64,000 nt of DNA from Erigeron canadensis (GCF_010389155.1 NC_057763.1:32718645-32782644); one strand, 5' to 3'. Counted from the stretch's first letter, positions 45,141-56,724 are shown. The notes: generated by a model from the sequence alone, not told the origin. Translations and numbers: made by a program.

Positions 45141-45379
45141 CAAGCTCCCAGATTTTACGAAACTTGTATTTTTCAACTTGTCTTCACTTGTGTTCGTCCA
45201 AGAATCATCCTAATGCATTTTTTATCCTTCCAAATGCTATTTCTAGCCAATGTACCTGTTCTAAGCCTGAAATCACTAACAATACCATCAAAGCATCGAA
45301 TATACATATAATTTACACATAATTAAGCTTGAAACGACTTAGAAACGATATGGGAATAAGCATATAAATGGACATATCA

Positions 45380-45512
45380 AACTTGCAAAGTATAACACTT
45401 AGAACCGTATACATTCAAAGTTATAAGTTTTTATAAGTTAAATTTATGAACATCTAATATTGATAATATCGTAAACCCTGTATCCAGTATTGGACACGGG
45501 TCTAAAATCTAG
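45380..45512 (+). mobile_element. Helitron 3' end, cut by the LTR
   Basis: Aligns over its whole length with the reverse complement of 53336-53475 (shared TTGATAATATCGTAAA and TCTAAAATCTAGT), ends CTAG before T, and starts abruptly at the LTR edge. The retroelement therefore inserted into, or recombined with, a Helitron. Confidence 0.65.
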
Positions 45513-45603
45513 TTAATAAACTAAAACTTAGTTAGAAAATAATATTTAAAAAAAAAACATGTAAACGAAGTTTTGGATATATATAAATCTCAAACTTATA
45601 TAT

Positions 45604-45653
<50 letters not shown>

Positions 45654-45661
45654 CAACAATA
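45604..45661. repeat. (AAT)n/(AAC)n microsatellite
   Basis: About 15 AAT units followed by a few AAC units. Confidence 0.9.
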
Positions 45662-45884
45662 ACTTACGTACGAAGAGATATATATGAAGTTTTAGAGATA
45701 TAAATCTCAAACTTCAAGAGCCGACTTCAAGATATATTTCTTACTTTTTATTTTATTTTTATTATTAATTAATGATGATTAGGATTAGTGATTAGGAATA
45801 ATTTAAATGACAACAAATGCTTAAAATTAAAAAATTAATAAAAAAATTACGCATCATTACATCATCTTCTTTATTCATTAATTT

Positions 45885-46091
45885 ATTTATCTCTACTAAT
45901 ATACTTAAAATACCATCAATGAAATACTTACACCACCAGTCACTCAAGTCTTAAAATAACTATAATATACACTATATTAATTACATTTACATCAATAACA
46001 TACACTATTCGTTGTTACCATCATCAGTCGTCGCTACCAATCACCACCGTATTGCCGTCACCGCCGTTGTATTGTACGGGTACCATGCTAG
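45885..46091 (+). mobile_element. Helitron 3' region
   Basis: CACCGCCGTTGTATTGTACGGGTACCATGCTAG before T: GC-rich tract, hairpin and CTAG end of the type seen at 18541 and 50126. The 5' end is not clear. Confidence 0.6.
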
Positions 46092-46673
46092 TAAATATTA
46101 ACTAAAGTTACAATGTTCGGTCAGGTATTACAGCTTTAACACTAATGCAAATTTGTAAGTAGGGCTAGAAGGTTATCCTATTTACATAGCCGGCCAACCT
46201 ATTGCCGGTTTTGTGTACACCTTAATATTTTTGATATTATAAATTTGTTTTCTAGTAAATATAAAACAACTTTTAAGGATATGCATAATGATTAATATAA
46301 AAGATATTATACATAACTTCATGCCGGGATATAAGTAAATTTGTTGAGATGTATATTTTATGCATAAATTTGTAGGCAACGGGTATGTTTGATGTATAAT
46401 GCTTTTAGATATATTCTACCAAATTGGACATATATAGTTTAGTGGCCATGTTTAATTGTTTATCACGTTACATGTACATATGTTAATTCATTTGACTAAA
46501 TAATTAAAGAAGCAACAGATTCGTTAATATTCATTCATTTAACTATATAAGTTGAACTCTCATGAAATGATGAAAACATCCACAAATTGTCTATTAGATG
46601 TCTGTTTCATCTTCAAATTTGTTAATATTCATTGATTTGTATCCTTTGTTTTTTGAAACGGGCATTCATTTAC

Positions 46674-46873
46674 TAAGGGGTCTTTGAAGTTGCATTTACA
46701 AAATAAATTTTACGTTTTCAAAATAGATTATACGTTTTCAAAACACATGCTTTTCTAAAACTGCGTTTACATAGCAAATAATCACTTTTTCACACAAACA
46801 TTTTTTTAGATTATTTGCGTTTTAAAAACGTAATAATTAAATAATCACTTTAGATTGTAATCCCAAACACCTT
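46674..46873. mobile_element. Possible MITE
   Basis: Edges AAGGGGTCTTTG and CAAACACCTTATAA are weak inverted repeats, and the interior has ACGTTTTCAAAA-type repeats. Low certainty. Confidence 0.3.
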
Positions 46874-46927
46874 ATAAATTAAGTTTGTTCTCTTTGTCCA
46901 TCTTTTGATTTTTGTGTTGTTATTTTT

Positions 46928-47215
46928 TTTTAAAGGTGAATTTCACTTGAAACGTCGTATGGTGGTTCGACAACGAGAGGTCTATCATACGTTGTCTTAA
47001 CCGGATTTGCGTTAGAGAACTTTTTCGAAGTAGAAATGCCTATTTTCAATATCCAATTAGGGGACAACCCTTTACTAATCCGTCCGAAAGCACGATAATT
47101 AATAAGGGTAAACTCTACCCCAGTCTTGAACCTCGTTATCTCTATTATGTAAGACAAAACCTCATATAAGACGTACTTAAAAAAGAATTTGCATGATTGA
47201 GCTCCAATAATTCAA
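46928..47215 (-). mobile_element. SINE, same family as 62868
   Basis: On the - strand: GAGCTCAATCATGCA (A-box-like), GAGGTTCAAGACT (B box), GGCATTTCTACTTCGA, CGGTTAAGACAACGTA, and a tail GAAATTCACCTTT followed by A. The same landmarks occur in order at 62868-63202. Confidence 0.65.
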
Positions 47216-49597
47216 TTTTTTTTATGCAGCAGAGTGAACAACTGATATACTAACAATTTGGTTAGTAGACGTGGCTAATGACATCATGCCACTTCATATG
47301 TCACGCATTAAATATTATCAAAGCTTTTTAACAAAGTCAATGGTAATTTGGAAATTATTGTCCGATCGAGAAGGTTTCAGGCCCAAGCTATACGTCGCGA
47401 TTACATTTGATTTATGCGATGACTATATGTAAGTTTGTATTACTAGACTTTTATTTCGTGTATATATATATACCCTTATAAGTTCTAATTTTGTTTTTTT
47501 ACCAACAAACTTATTATACGAGTAAACAAAAATATCTAGATGGAAAATGAAATGATATAAAAAGTCAATCAATGTTTACGAGTAAACGAAAAACTCCAAA
47601 TAGAAAAGCAAGGGAATGATATAAAAGTCAATGTCGTTTTATTATGATCGCATATTATAATAGCTCAAGTCAAACCCGTTAAATATGGAAGTATGTTAGT
47701 ATGAAGCTATAAGATTGGAGACCTTGCTTGGCAATGTACTTTTATTTATAACTTTGTTTGTTGATTTGTAGGTTTGATAGAAAAACTTGCATGACTAAAT
47801 GGTTTGTTGAGCGGTGATGATTGAAAATTTGGAATTGATTTTTGAATTTAATATGCCATGTGATGAATATAAAGAAATGAGAATGATAAATACATGGTAA
47901 ATGTGGAATGTATGTTAATGTGTATTTGCTTGTGTATATGCGGATATGATAGAGCATAAGTTGTGCTTGAAAAATCTTAATAAATCAACCATATGTATAA
48001 ATTGTCATTTGAAAGGTGTATGAGTCTAATTCCTAATTCTTTTGGCCTCGAGTCATGAATCCAAGTTTAAGTTTGTAAAATGAACAGATAGTTGCAAATT
48101 GTCTAGAACTCCAAAAATATTGCATTAAAATGTAGATAAAGAGTTTGGAATGTGAAAGAATGAAATAAAAGATATAAGCGTTGAAAGAGTAAATGAAATA
48201 GTAACGAAGGCTGAATTCATATAAAGGGTAAAATAATGATAGTAAAGCTAGTAGAGAAGTGAGAAACAAAAAGGTATGGTAATAAATAAATATATAACAT
48301 GTACATGTGAGACCATATGTGAGTTAGGGTCGTCTTAATCAATATGTTGGCATTTTTGTGATTTATGTAATTTGAAGAATACAAGGATTGAAAGAACTTT
48401 ATAATACAAGGATCGAATTTTTAACAACTGAAGGTCATAACAGTATGTAGTTATTATTTGAAAAGTGATATATATATATATTGGTAACAAGTATTAGTAC
48501 CATAAAATGATGAAGAAACCAATATTCATTTACATGTATGTGATAGGAATTTGGTTAGTGATTGAATTGATATGAGTTTAGTATAACAATACTATACTAA
48601 TTGATGTTAAAATCATGTTGAAAACAGCCCCTAATATGTATATTAAGTTAAGATTATCAAATGGAAGTGTCATAAACTTGTTTGAGTTGATTTAAGAGTG
48701 TTTTTGTGCAAACTCGAAATTAGATCAGCAACTTTAATGGAAGGTGTGTCATTTTAAAATGCTTATAACTTTCAATCCGTAAATCCGTAGGAGTCGTGTA
48801 ACCTGTCGTTTGAAAGGTATGCGAGTCAAGTTTCATATGAAATTGGTTTCAGGTCCTAGTTTAACTTTTAAGTAAGTCAAATATGCTAAAAGTTACAGTT
48901 GGTCAAATCTGATTTTTAGCTGAAAAATTAGTCATGTTCATGGAAGTTTAACTCTCAATTCTTAAAGATTCAGGAGTCTGATACTTTATTTTTTTGGTAT
49001 AATTATTGTTTACGTCAAGTGTATGAATTAAGAAGTTTTGGTTATTTCTTTGAGTCATTTTGTATTAGAAATGTGTTGGATTGTGATTGAAGTGTATTTT
49101 TGGAAAACTCATAATCTGTAACAGGTTTTGACGACGATTTTACGAACGGGTCATACCGAAATTTTGAATTTTTGTAGAAATTAGGGTTCTTATTATTAAA
49201 TTGAATTGGAGAAATTGGGGGTTTTCCTTATATTGAGTTAATTGCTATAATACAAGTTAGGGTTATTGAAATTTAACCAAATTAGGGGTTTCTAGTTGGC
49301 TAACATGAAAGTTTTGATGATTGTTAGTGAAAACGAATTGTGACAAATTTGATTACTGATCATGTCGTGGGTAAAACTCCGCTGTAAAAGATGTTTCACT
49401 TGTTGAGTTCTAAAAAGAAAATGTAGGTGTATGTGTTAGTTCGAAGTGGCCACTGGAATGAGTTTAAAATGTGGATCGGAGTAGAACTCGAGTTATGAAT
49501 TTATGAAGTCAGTGTGGTCCTTTCACGTTTTAATCAAGAATACAAAACTTAGGAAAATGATTAATCCTTTTAAATAAATGACCAGATGATCCGATAC
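47216..49597. other. Intergenic; unidentified repeat-like sequence
   Basis: No gene. TCGTTTGAAAGGTATGCGAGTC (48808 region) echoes TCATTTGAAAGGTGTATGAGTC at ~48006, and the surrounding phrases (CTTATAACTTTCAATCCGTA) look like retroelement non-coding sequence, but no ends or coding domains were found. Confidence 0.35.
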
Positions 49598-49745
49598 TAA
49601 TCGGGATAATACCAAAATACCGGTACCACTACCGAACCGGTATCATATCCATATAATCGGTACGGTATTCGGTCCTCATTTTGAGTTGTTGGTATCGGTA
49701 CCGATCGGTTCGGTATGGTACGATACCGAAAACCATCCCTATTAG
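49598..49745. mobile_element. Small hAT-like repeat rich in GGTACCGG units
   Basis: Edges TAATCGGGAT and ATCCCTATTA are inverted repeats with one mismatch, and the inside alternates CGGTACC/GGTATCGG units. Similar in style to 19361 and 55472. Confidence 0.5.
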
Positions 49746-50125
49746 TAAGTAAGGCGGAGCTTGGATCGGTTTTGCTAAGCCAAAACCCAAACTGGTTAGT
49801 TTTTCTAATTTGTTGAAGTTAGTTTATTCGGTTTTTGGTTATTGGTTTTGAACTAGGTTTGACTTGGTTTTGGGTGTGGTTTAATATTTACTTTATCAGA
49901 CTTCTTTAAAAATTACAAGTTACAATCCAACATATTTATTTAAGTAAAAGAAAACCTTAATCACCTAACAATTTGAAACATAACAATGAACTTTTTTAAC
50001 ATTGTTGTTTACTCTAATATAATGTTATTTGCCCAATAGTGACGAAAAACTTGAAAACATTCGTTTGAAGTCGAAATTATCATATTCATCTTTTAGAGGA
50101 GCTAGATTGTAAATTTTTAGCTATA

Positions 50126-50412
50126 TCTATACTTCTATACTATTATATAAAAATTATACCATCATGTTGAAAGTTTAGAAAAATGGGACATGTGAATTGA
50201 CCAAATACCATTAATAAATTAAATCACCACAAACCCTTAATATTAAATTACACCATTAGTCCTTTAGATTATAAAATATCTTTACTACCTTTTTTAAATC
50301 AAACACCTCTATAACAATTAACTAAACCATTTGACGCTGCCACCACCATCACCATCCGTCGTCGCCATCACATCGCCATCATTGTCGCCGCATTATACGA
50401 GTACCATGCTCG
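50126..50412 (+). mobile_element. Non-autonomous Helitron
   Basis: Starts TCTATACT(TCTATACTATTATAT) after A and ends GAGTACCATGCTCG before T. Internal CACCACCATCACCATCCGTC and CATTGTCGCCGCATTATACG match the 18541/45885/63205 family. The terminal CTAG has become CTCG. Confidence 0.6.
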
Positions 50413-50858
50413 TTATTATATTACTAATAATAATAATAATCCGTATTAGATTATTAGTCATCAAATCAAATTTTACTCTATGTTTTGAACTGCTGGGGGA
50501 ATAAAAACCGTTGTTGAATGTTGTTGAATATTACCTCATTAAGCTTGAAGACGAGTTAATTAACATAGGAACATAAAAGACCGTGTTAAGTGCATCGAGA
50601 TCTGTTTTACATATTTGTAGTTGTATCCCCATTTGGAGTCACGTGAAATGAAACTCTAGTCACCTTAGGGGAGGGAGTAGCCTCGAAACTTTTTTTTTAC
50701 TCTCAACTTTTTCTTTAAGATTTTCGTTATTTATTTTTAACATTAATAATTTTGCATTTTAAACCCTTCAAAAATATAGTTAACCAAATTATATTAAAAA
50801 CTAACATTAATATTAATTAAAAAGTTCGTTACACAAATATTAAAATACGATAACACTT
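50413..50858. other. Intergenic
   Basis: No feature recognised apart from a TAA repeat near 50425. Confidence 0.35.
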
Positions 50859-51761
50859 CTAAAAGTCACAATTCCAACCATACTTCTCGGCAATATCACG
50901 CTTTCGATTGAGGACCCATTCAAACACTGCCCCCGTGGCTCGATGATACAATTTGTTGAAAAACTTGTAATTTTGATTCATTTGCTTCGTCTTGATTAGT
51001 TGGGTTTTTTTCTCCTTTTCCTCAATATATTTTTAAAAAGCTTGTTGATACAACATTGTGTTTATCAATACAAATAACAGTAGCTATATATATTTATCTA
51101 TTAATACAAATAACAATTCATGTATGAATTCGACTATCTATATATCAATTCGTCTAACTATGTATCAATTCGTTTATCTATCTATCAACTCCTTTATCTA
51201 GCTATCATTTCGTCTATTTATCTATCAATCAATTCAAAAGGAACCGATTCATGTATCAATCAATTACAAAACATATCGGCTATATCTATATCTTATCAAT
51301 TCATGAAAACAATGGCTATTACAAAAATATATCGGCTATATCTATATCAATTCAAATCATGCACACAGTGTCTATTACCTAGTGGATGCTCCATTTGCGT
51401 TTCGGGCACGGCGTCTTGTTCGTGTTCCATTTGCGAACACAAACCGTTGTCAACGTACTCGGGAAATGGGTTGAACTCATTCGCACCGGGGAGGGAGTTG
51501 AAACCATCGAGAGAATAAGATTGATTGGGTTGAGAAATAGAGTGTTGTGGTAGAGGGGTAATTTGTTCGGGTCGATAGTATTGTTACGAGCTCGACCCAC
51601 TCGCATGAAATGGATCGACTGGTACGTGATGTTGGTTGTGGTCGCATCATTGGTTGTGGCTGCCGAGCAATAGGTTGGTGGTGATGGTGTGATCGAACGG
51701 GTTGTTGTTGATGACATGCTAGACCGGGTTGAGTCCGTCCACGACCTTGCGTCTTTGACAT
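50859..51761 (-). pseudogene. Decayed PIF/Harbinger-type accessory (Myb-like) protein gene
   Basis: On the - strand, an ATG at 51761 gives MSKTQGRGRTQPGL and a Gln/His-rich stretch. After a frame break near 51640, QYYRPEQITPLPQHSISQPN through FNPFPEYVDNG follows, preceded by a TAA. The far end of the gene appears at 50859-51010: YHRATGAVFEWVLNRKRDIA...CDF and stop. Both ends fit plant PIF/Harbinger ORF2-like proteins (N-terminal low-complexity, C-terminal NAM-associated helix). The middle, with the DNA-binding domain, is replaced by ATCAATTCGT-type repeats. Non-functional; it could alternatively be a host gene of the same domain family. Confidence 0.55.
51060..51370. repeat. Degenerate TATCTATCAATTCGT repeats
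   Basis: Units of about 20-25 bp with CTATCAATTCGT / CTATATCAATTC recur across the middle of the decayed gene; two longer copies contain ATATCGGCTATATCTATATC. Confidence 0.6.
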
Positions 51762-51845
51762 TGTAGTTTTCAGTCTAGGATCAATGTTTGTGTATATATG
51801 TTTGTATAGAAATGTTTGTGTGAGAATTATATGTATACATAACAA

Positions 51846-52188
51846 CGGAGGATCCGGTTTTTTTAATCCAAAAAGCGCCCCTCAACTTTGAAATAGATAC
51901 AAAAGTAGTCCCAAAAACGGTAACATTACCGTTCGAATTATTTACACTTTACCCCCCCCTCCCCCCAACGTTCAACTCCTGCAGCCCTCACTCAACCCTC
52001 AGCGATAATCGAGGTCGCCACCTCTAACCCTCTGTCCATCTTGCCGTAGTGACGGTCGTAACCCTCACCATCTCAAGAGCTCCCTCTATCTCCATCCTCA
52101 ACTCGTTGTTGACTCCCTCCCCCTTATAATCTATATCAATATTATTATTAAATAATAATTAAAGTAAATGAATATTCATTTTAGTGAT
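51846..52188. other. Intergenic with C-rich tract
   Basis: A C-rich tract (51951-51967) separates low-copy sequence; no gene. Confidence 0.35.
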
Positions 52189-52197
52189 ATGATTGTT

Positions 52198-52653
52198 TTT
52201 TTTTTTTTTTGAACATTAAGTGGGTATATTTATAGATATGAAATCTAGCAAGGAGCTAGAAAAACATACAATTGCAGGGAAGATATAAATTACAGAGATT
52301 CAAACATTGAAATAATTCCATTGGGGCCAAGTGATAGCTATGTTGTTTGCTCTATTATTCATCCAGAGAAAGCTTAAACCTATGAGCTCTTTGATGGCAA
52401 AACGGAGAGAGCTTGGCTTATTGGAGAAGGTGTGCTCGTTCTTACTTTTCCATAAGATCCAACAGAAGGTAAGAATGATAAGATGAATGATCTTCTGCTT
52501 CTAGGGGTTTGTTAATGCAGTCGTGTGGAACTCCATGAGATCGTGTAGGGTATGTGGCTTTTGTAGAAGGATCTGACACCATGATTGTAGGAAGCTCCAG
52601 AGCGATCTGGCAAAAGGGCAGTGAAGAAAGAGATGCTTTGTGGTTTCGTTGTG
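52198..52653 (-). mobile_element. 5'-truncated LINE with target duplication
   Basis: On the - strand it encodes HLFLHCPFARSLWSFLQSW and related zf-RVT residues, then, after a frameshift, WMNNRANNIAITWPQWNYF and a stop, 3' UTR and poly(A) (poly-T on +, from ~52196). ATGATTGTT occurs at 52189-52197 and 52654-52662 as a 9-bp target duplication. Short frames on the + strand are by-products. Confidence 0.8.
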
Positions 52654-52922
52654 ATGATTGTTATTGATTAATGGTTAGGATGTAAAAAGTTGAAAGTTAT
52701 AAATAATATGAAAATCAAAAGGGTTAATAAATGAATTTTTATGAAAATCATAAAGGTTAATAAATGATTTTTTTTGAACGGCGTGTTAAACAAACTTTAA
52801 CAAATAACAATAGTCTAAAGGCCTTAAACAATTGTTGTTAGTAAAAAACCATAAGTAAAATGGTGCACCTTGTTAGTGATTTAGTTCATGGCTTATAGTT
52901 TGTGTGCTTCATATATGTTATA

Positions 52923-53178
52923 TTCTTGCTGTCTCAATTTAAATGTATTAATTTGATTTTTAGAGTTGTTTTTTTTTATTCAAAGTTAACCGTAAATGGT
53001 TTTTTTTTTTTTATTATATGACATTTAATGAAAATTATATTAAAGTATTATAAAAACGTATTACTTTAAAAAAAACTCATTTAATTCATATATTTTACAT
53101 AAAGTATTATTAAAAAAAAGTATATAAAATCAAAATTAAAAAAAATCTGACTTAAAATATCAAACTGGACGGAACGAA
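52923..53178. mobile_element. Stowaway-type MITE, degenerate
   Basis: Left TTGCTGTCTCAATTTAAATG and right TGGACGGAACGAATA retain the Stowaway end pattern; the internal CAAAGTTAACCGT and ACATTTAATGAAAATTATAT match the 6081 element type. Confidence 0.6.
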
Positions 53179-53335
53179 TATGGATGATTGATCTGCTAAC
53201 TAATTGATTATTGATACATGATTTATGTGGTTAAAATTTGTTATTCTAGTTCTAGCTTCATGAAATGGTCAAACAGCATTTTCTTTATAATGTGCTATGT
53301 ACCAATGGTATCTCCCCTGTCTATTTAATAAAATA

Positions 53336-54031
53336 CTAGATTTTAGATTCGTATTCAACACTGGACATGAAATTTACGATATTATCAATATTATATCTTT
53401 ATACATGTAAGTCATAAAAGCTTATAATGTTGAAGATATACGGTTTCAAGTGTTATGCTTTGCAAGTTGTAGTATAATAATCACATGCTCGTTACTGTCT
53501 TAGGATTATTAGAATTTTTAATTTATAATTAAAATAAATAATGAGGTAAGCGAGAGTCAATTTGATAAAATTGAGCAATTTGATTGATTAATAAGATATT
53601 AGTTTAACTGTCTTATAGTATATAATATATTAAGATTAAGATAAGATTAAAATTAAGATGCTTTATTTTTCGTATATGCATTATGACAATTACTAAAAAA
53701 CACTTTAATAAAAAATAATAGTACAATTACGCTTAAAATCTTAATATATATACATTAAACTTTATTTATTTTTAATTAATCAATTTTACATGTATATGAT
53801 ACAACATACTATTGGATATATATTAGTTATTATTTAATTAACTATATATTAATTATTATCCTATTAGATATATATTAGTTATTATTAGGTAAAAAGTGTA
53901 AATTTGTGATGGAAAAGAAAAAAAGTGTAAATTAAAGTCAAAATTAAAAAAAAAAAATCAATATTAAGAAATCAAGGGTTATGATTGGTCGATAAGTTAT
54001 TAGAGCAATTATACTTTAATATAATAAAAGA
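53336..54031 (-). mobile_element. Non-autonomous Helitron (copy 2 of GTCTAAAATCTAG family)
   Basis: On the - strand it runs from TCTTTTATTATATTAAAGTA to GAATCTAAAATCTAG, between A and T; 696 bp. It aligns with 29516-30342 at both ends and with 45380-45512 at the 3' end. Confidence 0.7.
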
Positions 54032-55139
54032 TACCTTTATCTATATTATTTAGAAAGAAAAGTTAAAACTTTTTATAGAGGTTCCCTTATCAAAAATTAA
54101 TTCATATATCAAAGTATACTAAAGTAGAGTAGAGCATTTGTTGCTTCAAGTGGGGTCAATGGAACAGCTTTCGTTAATTTTTATTATATATTTATTCAAC
54201 AAATTCGTTAACTTTTATTATATATTTATATTTATTCAACAAACCTTCACGATGTAAAGAACATGATCCGTAACACACTACTAATGGACTCTTTCTATTA
54301 AAGTAAATGAATGAATGAACCCACCATACCTATCAACCGTTATAAACAAATAATTTAATTAGATTTGAGAATCATATGGAACACACAAATTTCTGTGGAA
54401 GGGAAAATATCAAACAAACCTAAAAGTTTTCATTTATCACAAAACACATCAACCAAAATTGCATTACAAAGAGGGAATTGAAAGCAAAATTGGATCTTTC
54501 ATATCACGAAAAGGCATGTGATCCTGCCACTTGCCTTAAGAGCCGTACTCCCGTAGTAATAAAAACAAAAGTGATCAATAAAAGATGAATTGAACACTTT
54601 TTCTTTTTTGTCATTTTCTTAACAAAAATTAATATTTTTCTTTGTCATATATATAAAAGTAAAGTTTTATATATATGAAAAATTTGTACGGTCAATTTTC
54701 TATGCATGTTATGGATGACACGTATGGTTAGTTGTATTTTTCCATAATTGGAAGTTGATGATGGTCCGAGGTTGAAGTTTAGTCGTTGAAGCAAAATTCT
54801 CTAATTGCAAATTAGCAATTAACTAACCTTTTACTTGTAATGGCTCTCAGTTCCTAGAATTCGACATCTCTTAAACATGTTGTATTGTTATTTTCATATT
54901 TTTTTGGTGTTACAATATTTGAGCCAAAAAGTTGGTAACCGCCAATCCAAATAGACCACAAATGGTTGCATATCCAGTGTGCAAATCGTTTGTAGAGTTG
55001 ATCCATCAACTATTTAGTTGTCATAGAAAAGTGGTTTTGTGTAGTGATAATGAACTCCTCGATTAGCTCACATTATTATATAAATAGAGGAAAATCGCAT
55101 GTTATAAATGTTATTTTATAATATATATATATATATATA
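54032..55139. other. Intergenic
   Basis: AT-rich; ends in a (TA) run at 55119-55140. No gene. Confidence 0.4.
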
Positions 55140-55215
55140 TTTTCATGATGTACGGTGATTTTCAGTGAAGAAAAAATTGTTTTATTTTACCTGAAACCTA
55201 TATATATATATATTA
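55140..55215. repeat. Right half of the 13524-type MITE
   Basis: TTTCATGATGTACGGTGATT and TGTTTTATTTTACCTGAAAC correspond to the right half of 13524-13695 and its flank. Confidence 0.45.
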
Positions 55216-55223
55216 TATATATA

Positions 55224-55413
55224 GGGGGATGAGAATATAAGGCTGTTAGGTACCTAAGCTTAGATGTTGAACACTCACATATTAATTTTTTAAACCATAA
55301 AAATCATGGGGGTCCAGACATTTATTCATTAAACAATAAATAATAAAATATTATTATGTGAGAGGTTACACACCTAAGGTTAGGTGTCAAACAACATTAT
55401 ATTTTCTTTTCCC
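55224..55413. mobile_element. MITE between TA repeats
   Basis: Ends GGGGATGAGAATATAA and ATTATATTTTCTTTTCCC are inverted; the inner CACCTAAGGTTAGGTGT and TACCTAAGCTTAGATGT are also related. 190 bp, flanked by TATATA. Confidence 0.55.
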
Positions 55414-55471
55414 ATATATATATATATACCCCTAATAAATCTAATGATGTTCCTTTGGCTTGTATGAGAAG

Positions 55472-55710
55472 TAGGAATGAGCTTGTAATATCCCGTACTG
55501 TTCCTATTGCCTGTATTGTTTCTGAAAATCATCAAAATATGATACCGGGCCCAATCCCATATAAACTGGTATATGTGCGGTACTGATATTTTTCGGTATC
55601 AATCTCGAAAACCACCAAAAGTGAATACCGGTTCTTGTCCCACTTGATACTCAATACCACTTCACAATACTAAAACGAAATCGAAATTTAGGAAAAAATG
55701 TTCATTCCTA
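55472..55710. mobile_element. hAT-like MITE with CGGTA-type repeats
   Basis: Ends TAGGAATGAGC and GTTCATTCCTA are inverted repeats. The flanks ATGAGAAG and CATAGAAG partly match as a decayed 8-bp target duplication. The interior carries ACCGG/CCGGT units like 49598. Confidence 0.55.
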
Positions 55711-56526
55711 CATAGAAGCGTTTGTGAATTTTGATATCTTACACTTTTTCTCTCTAGACATATTACAATAAATTCTAAAAAGAAGCTTCATACGCAGGAA
55801 AAATACTATTATTTTTTGTCGATCCAGCCGTTCTCCCTCATTCCACTCGTCCAACCCTCTTCACGACCACCAGGCCGTGAGGCTTTCCAAAGGGATATTT
55901 TCTATTTACATTCCCGTCTCTTAGATAACGATTGTAAAAGCTACATGCAGGTGCAGTATTAAAGGAGTCAATTGGCCCCCCTCAAAATTAATTTTTTTTT
56001 CAAAAAACTTTGAAATTTTTTTATGGATTTTTAAAATTTTTTTTGTCTCCTCTAAATTTTCTTTCTTTCATAATAGGTCTTTACCCCTTTTTAGATTTTG
56101 TCAATTTTGGAAAAAAAATTTAGTACCGTTTGTGTAAATGATACATTATCTATCTCACATCAGCCATATAAAAAATTGTATGACACGATTAAATAGTATA
56201 CGTTGATGAAAAGAACTGGATTTATGATTTGTATTTTATAAGTTGTAACAACTGGATAAATTTTTAGATGGAATGGTATATCATGTAAAAATATATATTT
56301 TTTGATATTATCGATTTAATTAATTCAGAAAAAGTGAAAAATAACGATAGAGATAAGAAAAAGACTAATTTGATGGGACTAAACTTGTTTAAATATTAAT
56401 TCTTTACTATTTTAAAAAAGATAATCGCTTTAAAAAAATTCCAATAATGTAGGCATGAAGTATGCCAATTTGGCAAATTCTTTAATAATTTGGTCCTGCT
56501 GCTACTCACAGACTTGATACTCCCTC
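55711..56526. other. PEPC upstream region
   Basis: AT-rich, no gene. A CCAAT at 56465-56469 lies ~60 bases before the TATA box. Confidence 0.4.
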
Positions 56527-56534
56527 TATAAATA
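56527..56534 (+). promoter_or_regulatory. PEPC TATA box
   Basis: TATAAATA preceded by CTCCCTC and followed by ACACACATTACC; transcription would begin near 56560. Confidence 0.75.
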
Positions 56535-56617
56535 CACACATTACCAAATCACACACTATTATCTAACTCAAACACTCTTCAAATTCCTCTTTCAATTTCT
56601 TCTCAAAAATCTTTCAG

Positions 56618-56717
56618 GTTCATCTCACATTATATACATCGATATATATATATATATATATATTTTCTACATATCCGTAACTCTATCTATAATATATCTA
56701 TAATTCTATACATACAG
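56618..56717 (+). other. Probable 5'UTR intron of PEPC gene
   Basis: CAG/GTTCAT at the left and CATACAG/GAATT at the right bound a 100-base AT-rich segment (with a TA repeat) just 7 bases before the ATG. The boundaries fit splice signals; no transcript evidence. Confidence 0.45.
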
Positions 56718-56724
56718 GAATTGG

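Larger units (their letters stand above)
43877..45379 (-). repeat. LTR (1503 bp), reversed relative to pol
   Basis: On the - strand it begins TGATATGTCCATTTATATGC and ends TTTTCACACATCA, giving imperfect inverted TGATATGT/ACACATCA ends. A TATA box (TATAAATA at 44930-44923) followed by ATACAAGACC, and GATTATGAGTAGCTAAAT further on, fit the promoter and R/U5 side of an Athila-type LTR on the - strand. No 5-bp target duplication was found. The two short open frames at 44888-45322 are by-products. Confidence 0.65.

Noticed and set aside
44888..45322. Two overlapping + strand frames of ~140 codons
   Set aside because: They run through the reversed LTR; cysteine-rich residues come from the TGCGCCGCA sites, not from a gene.
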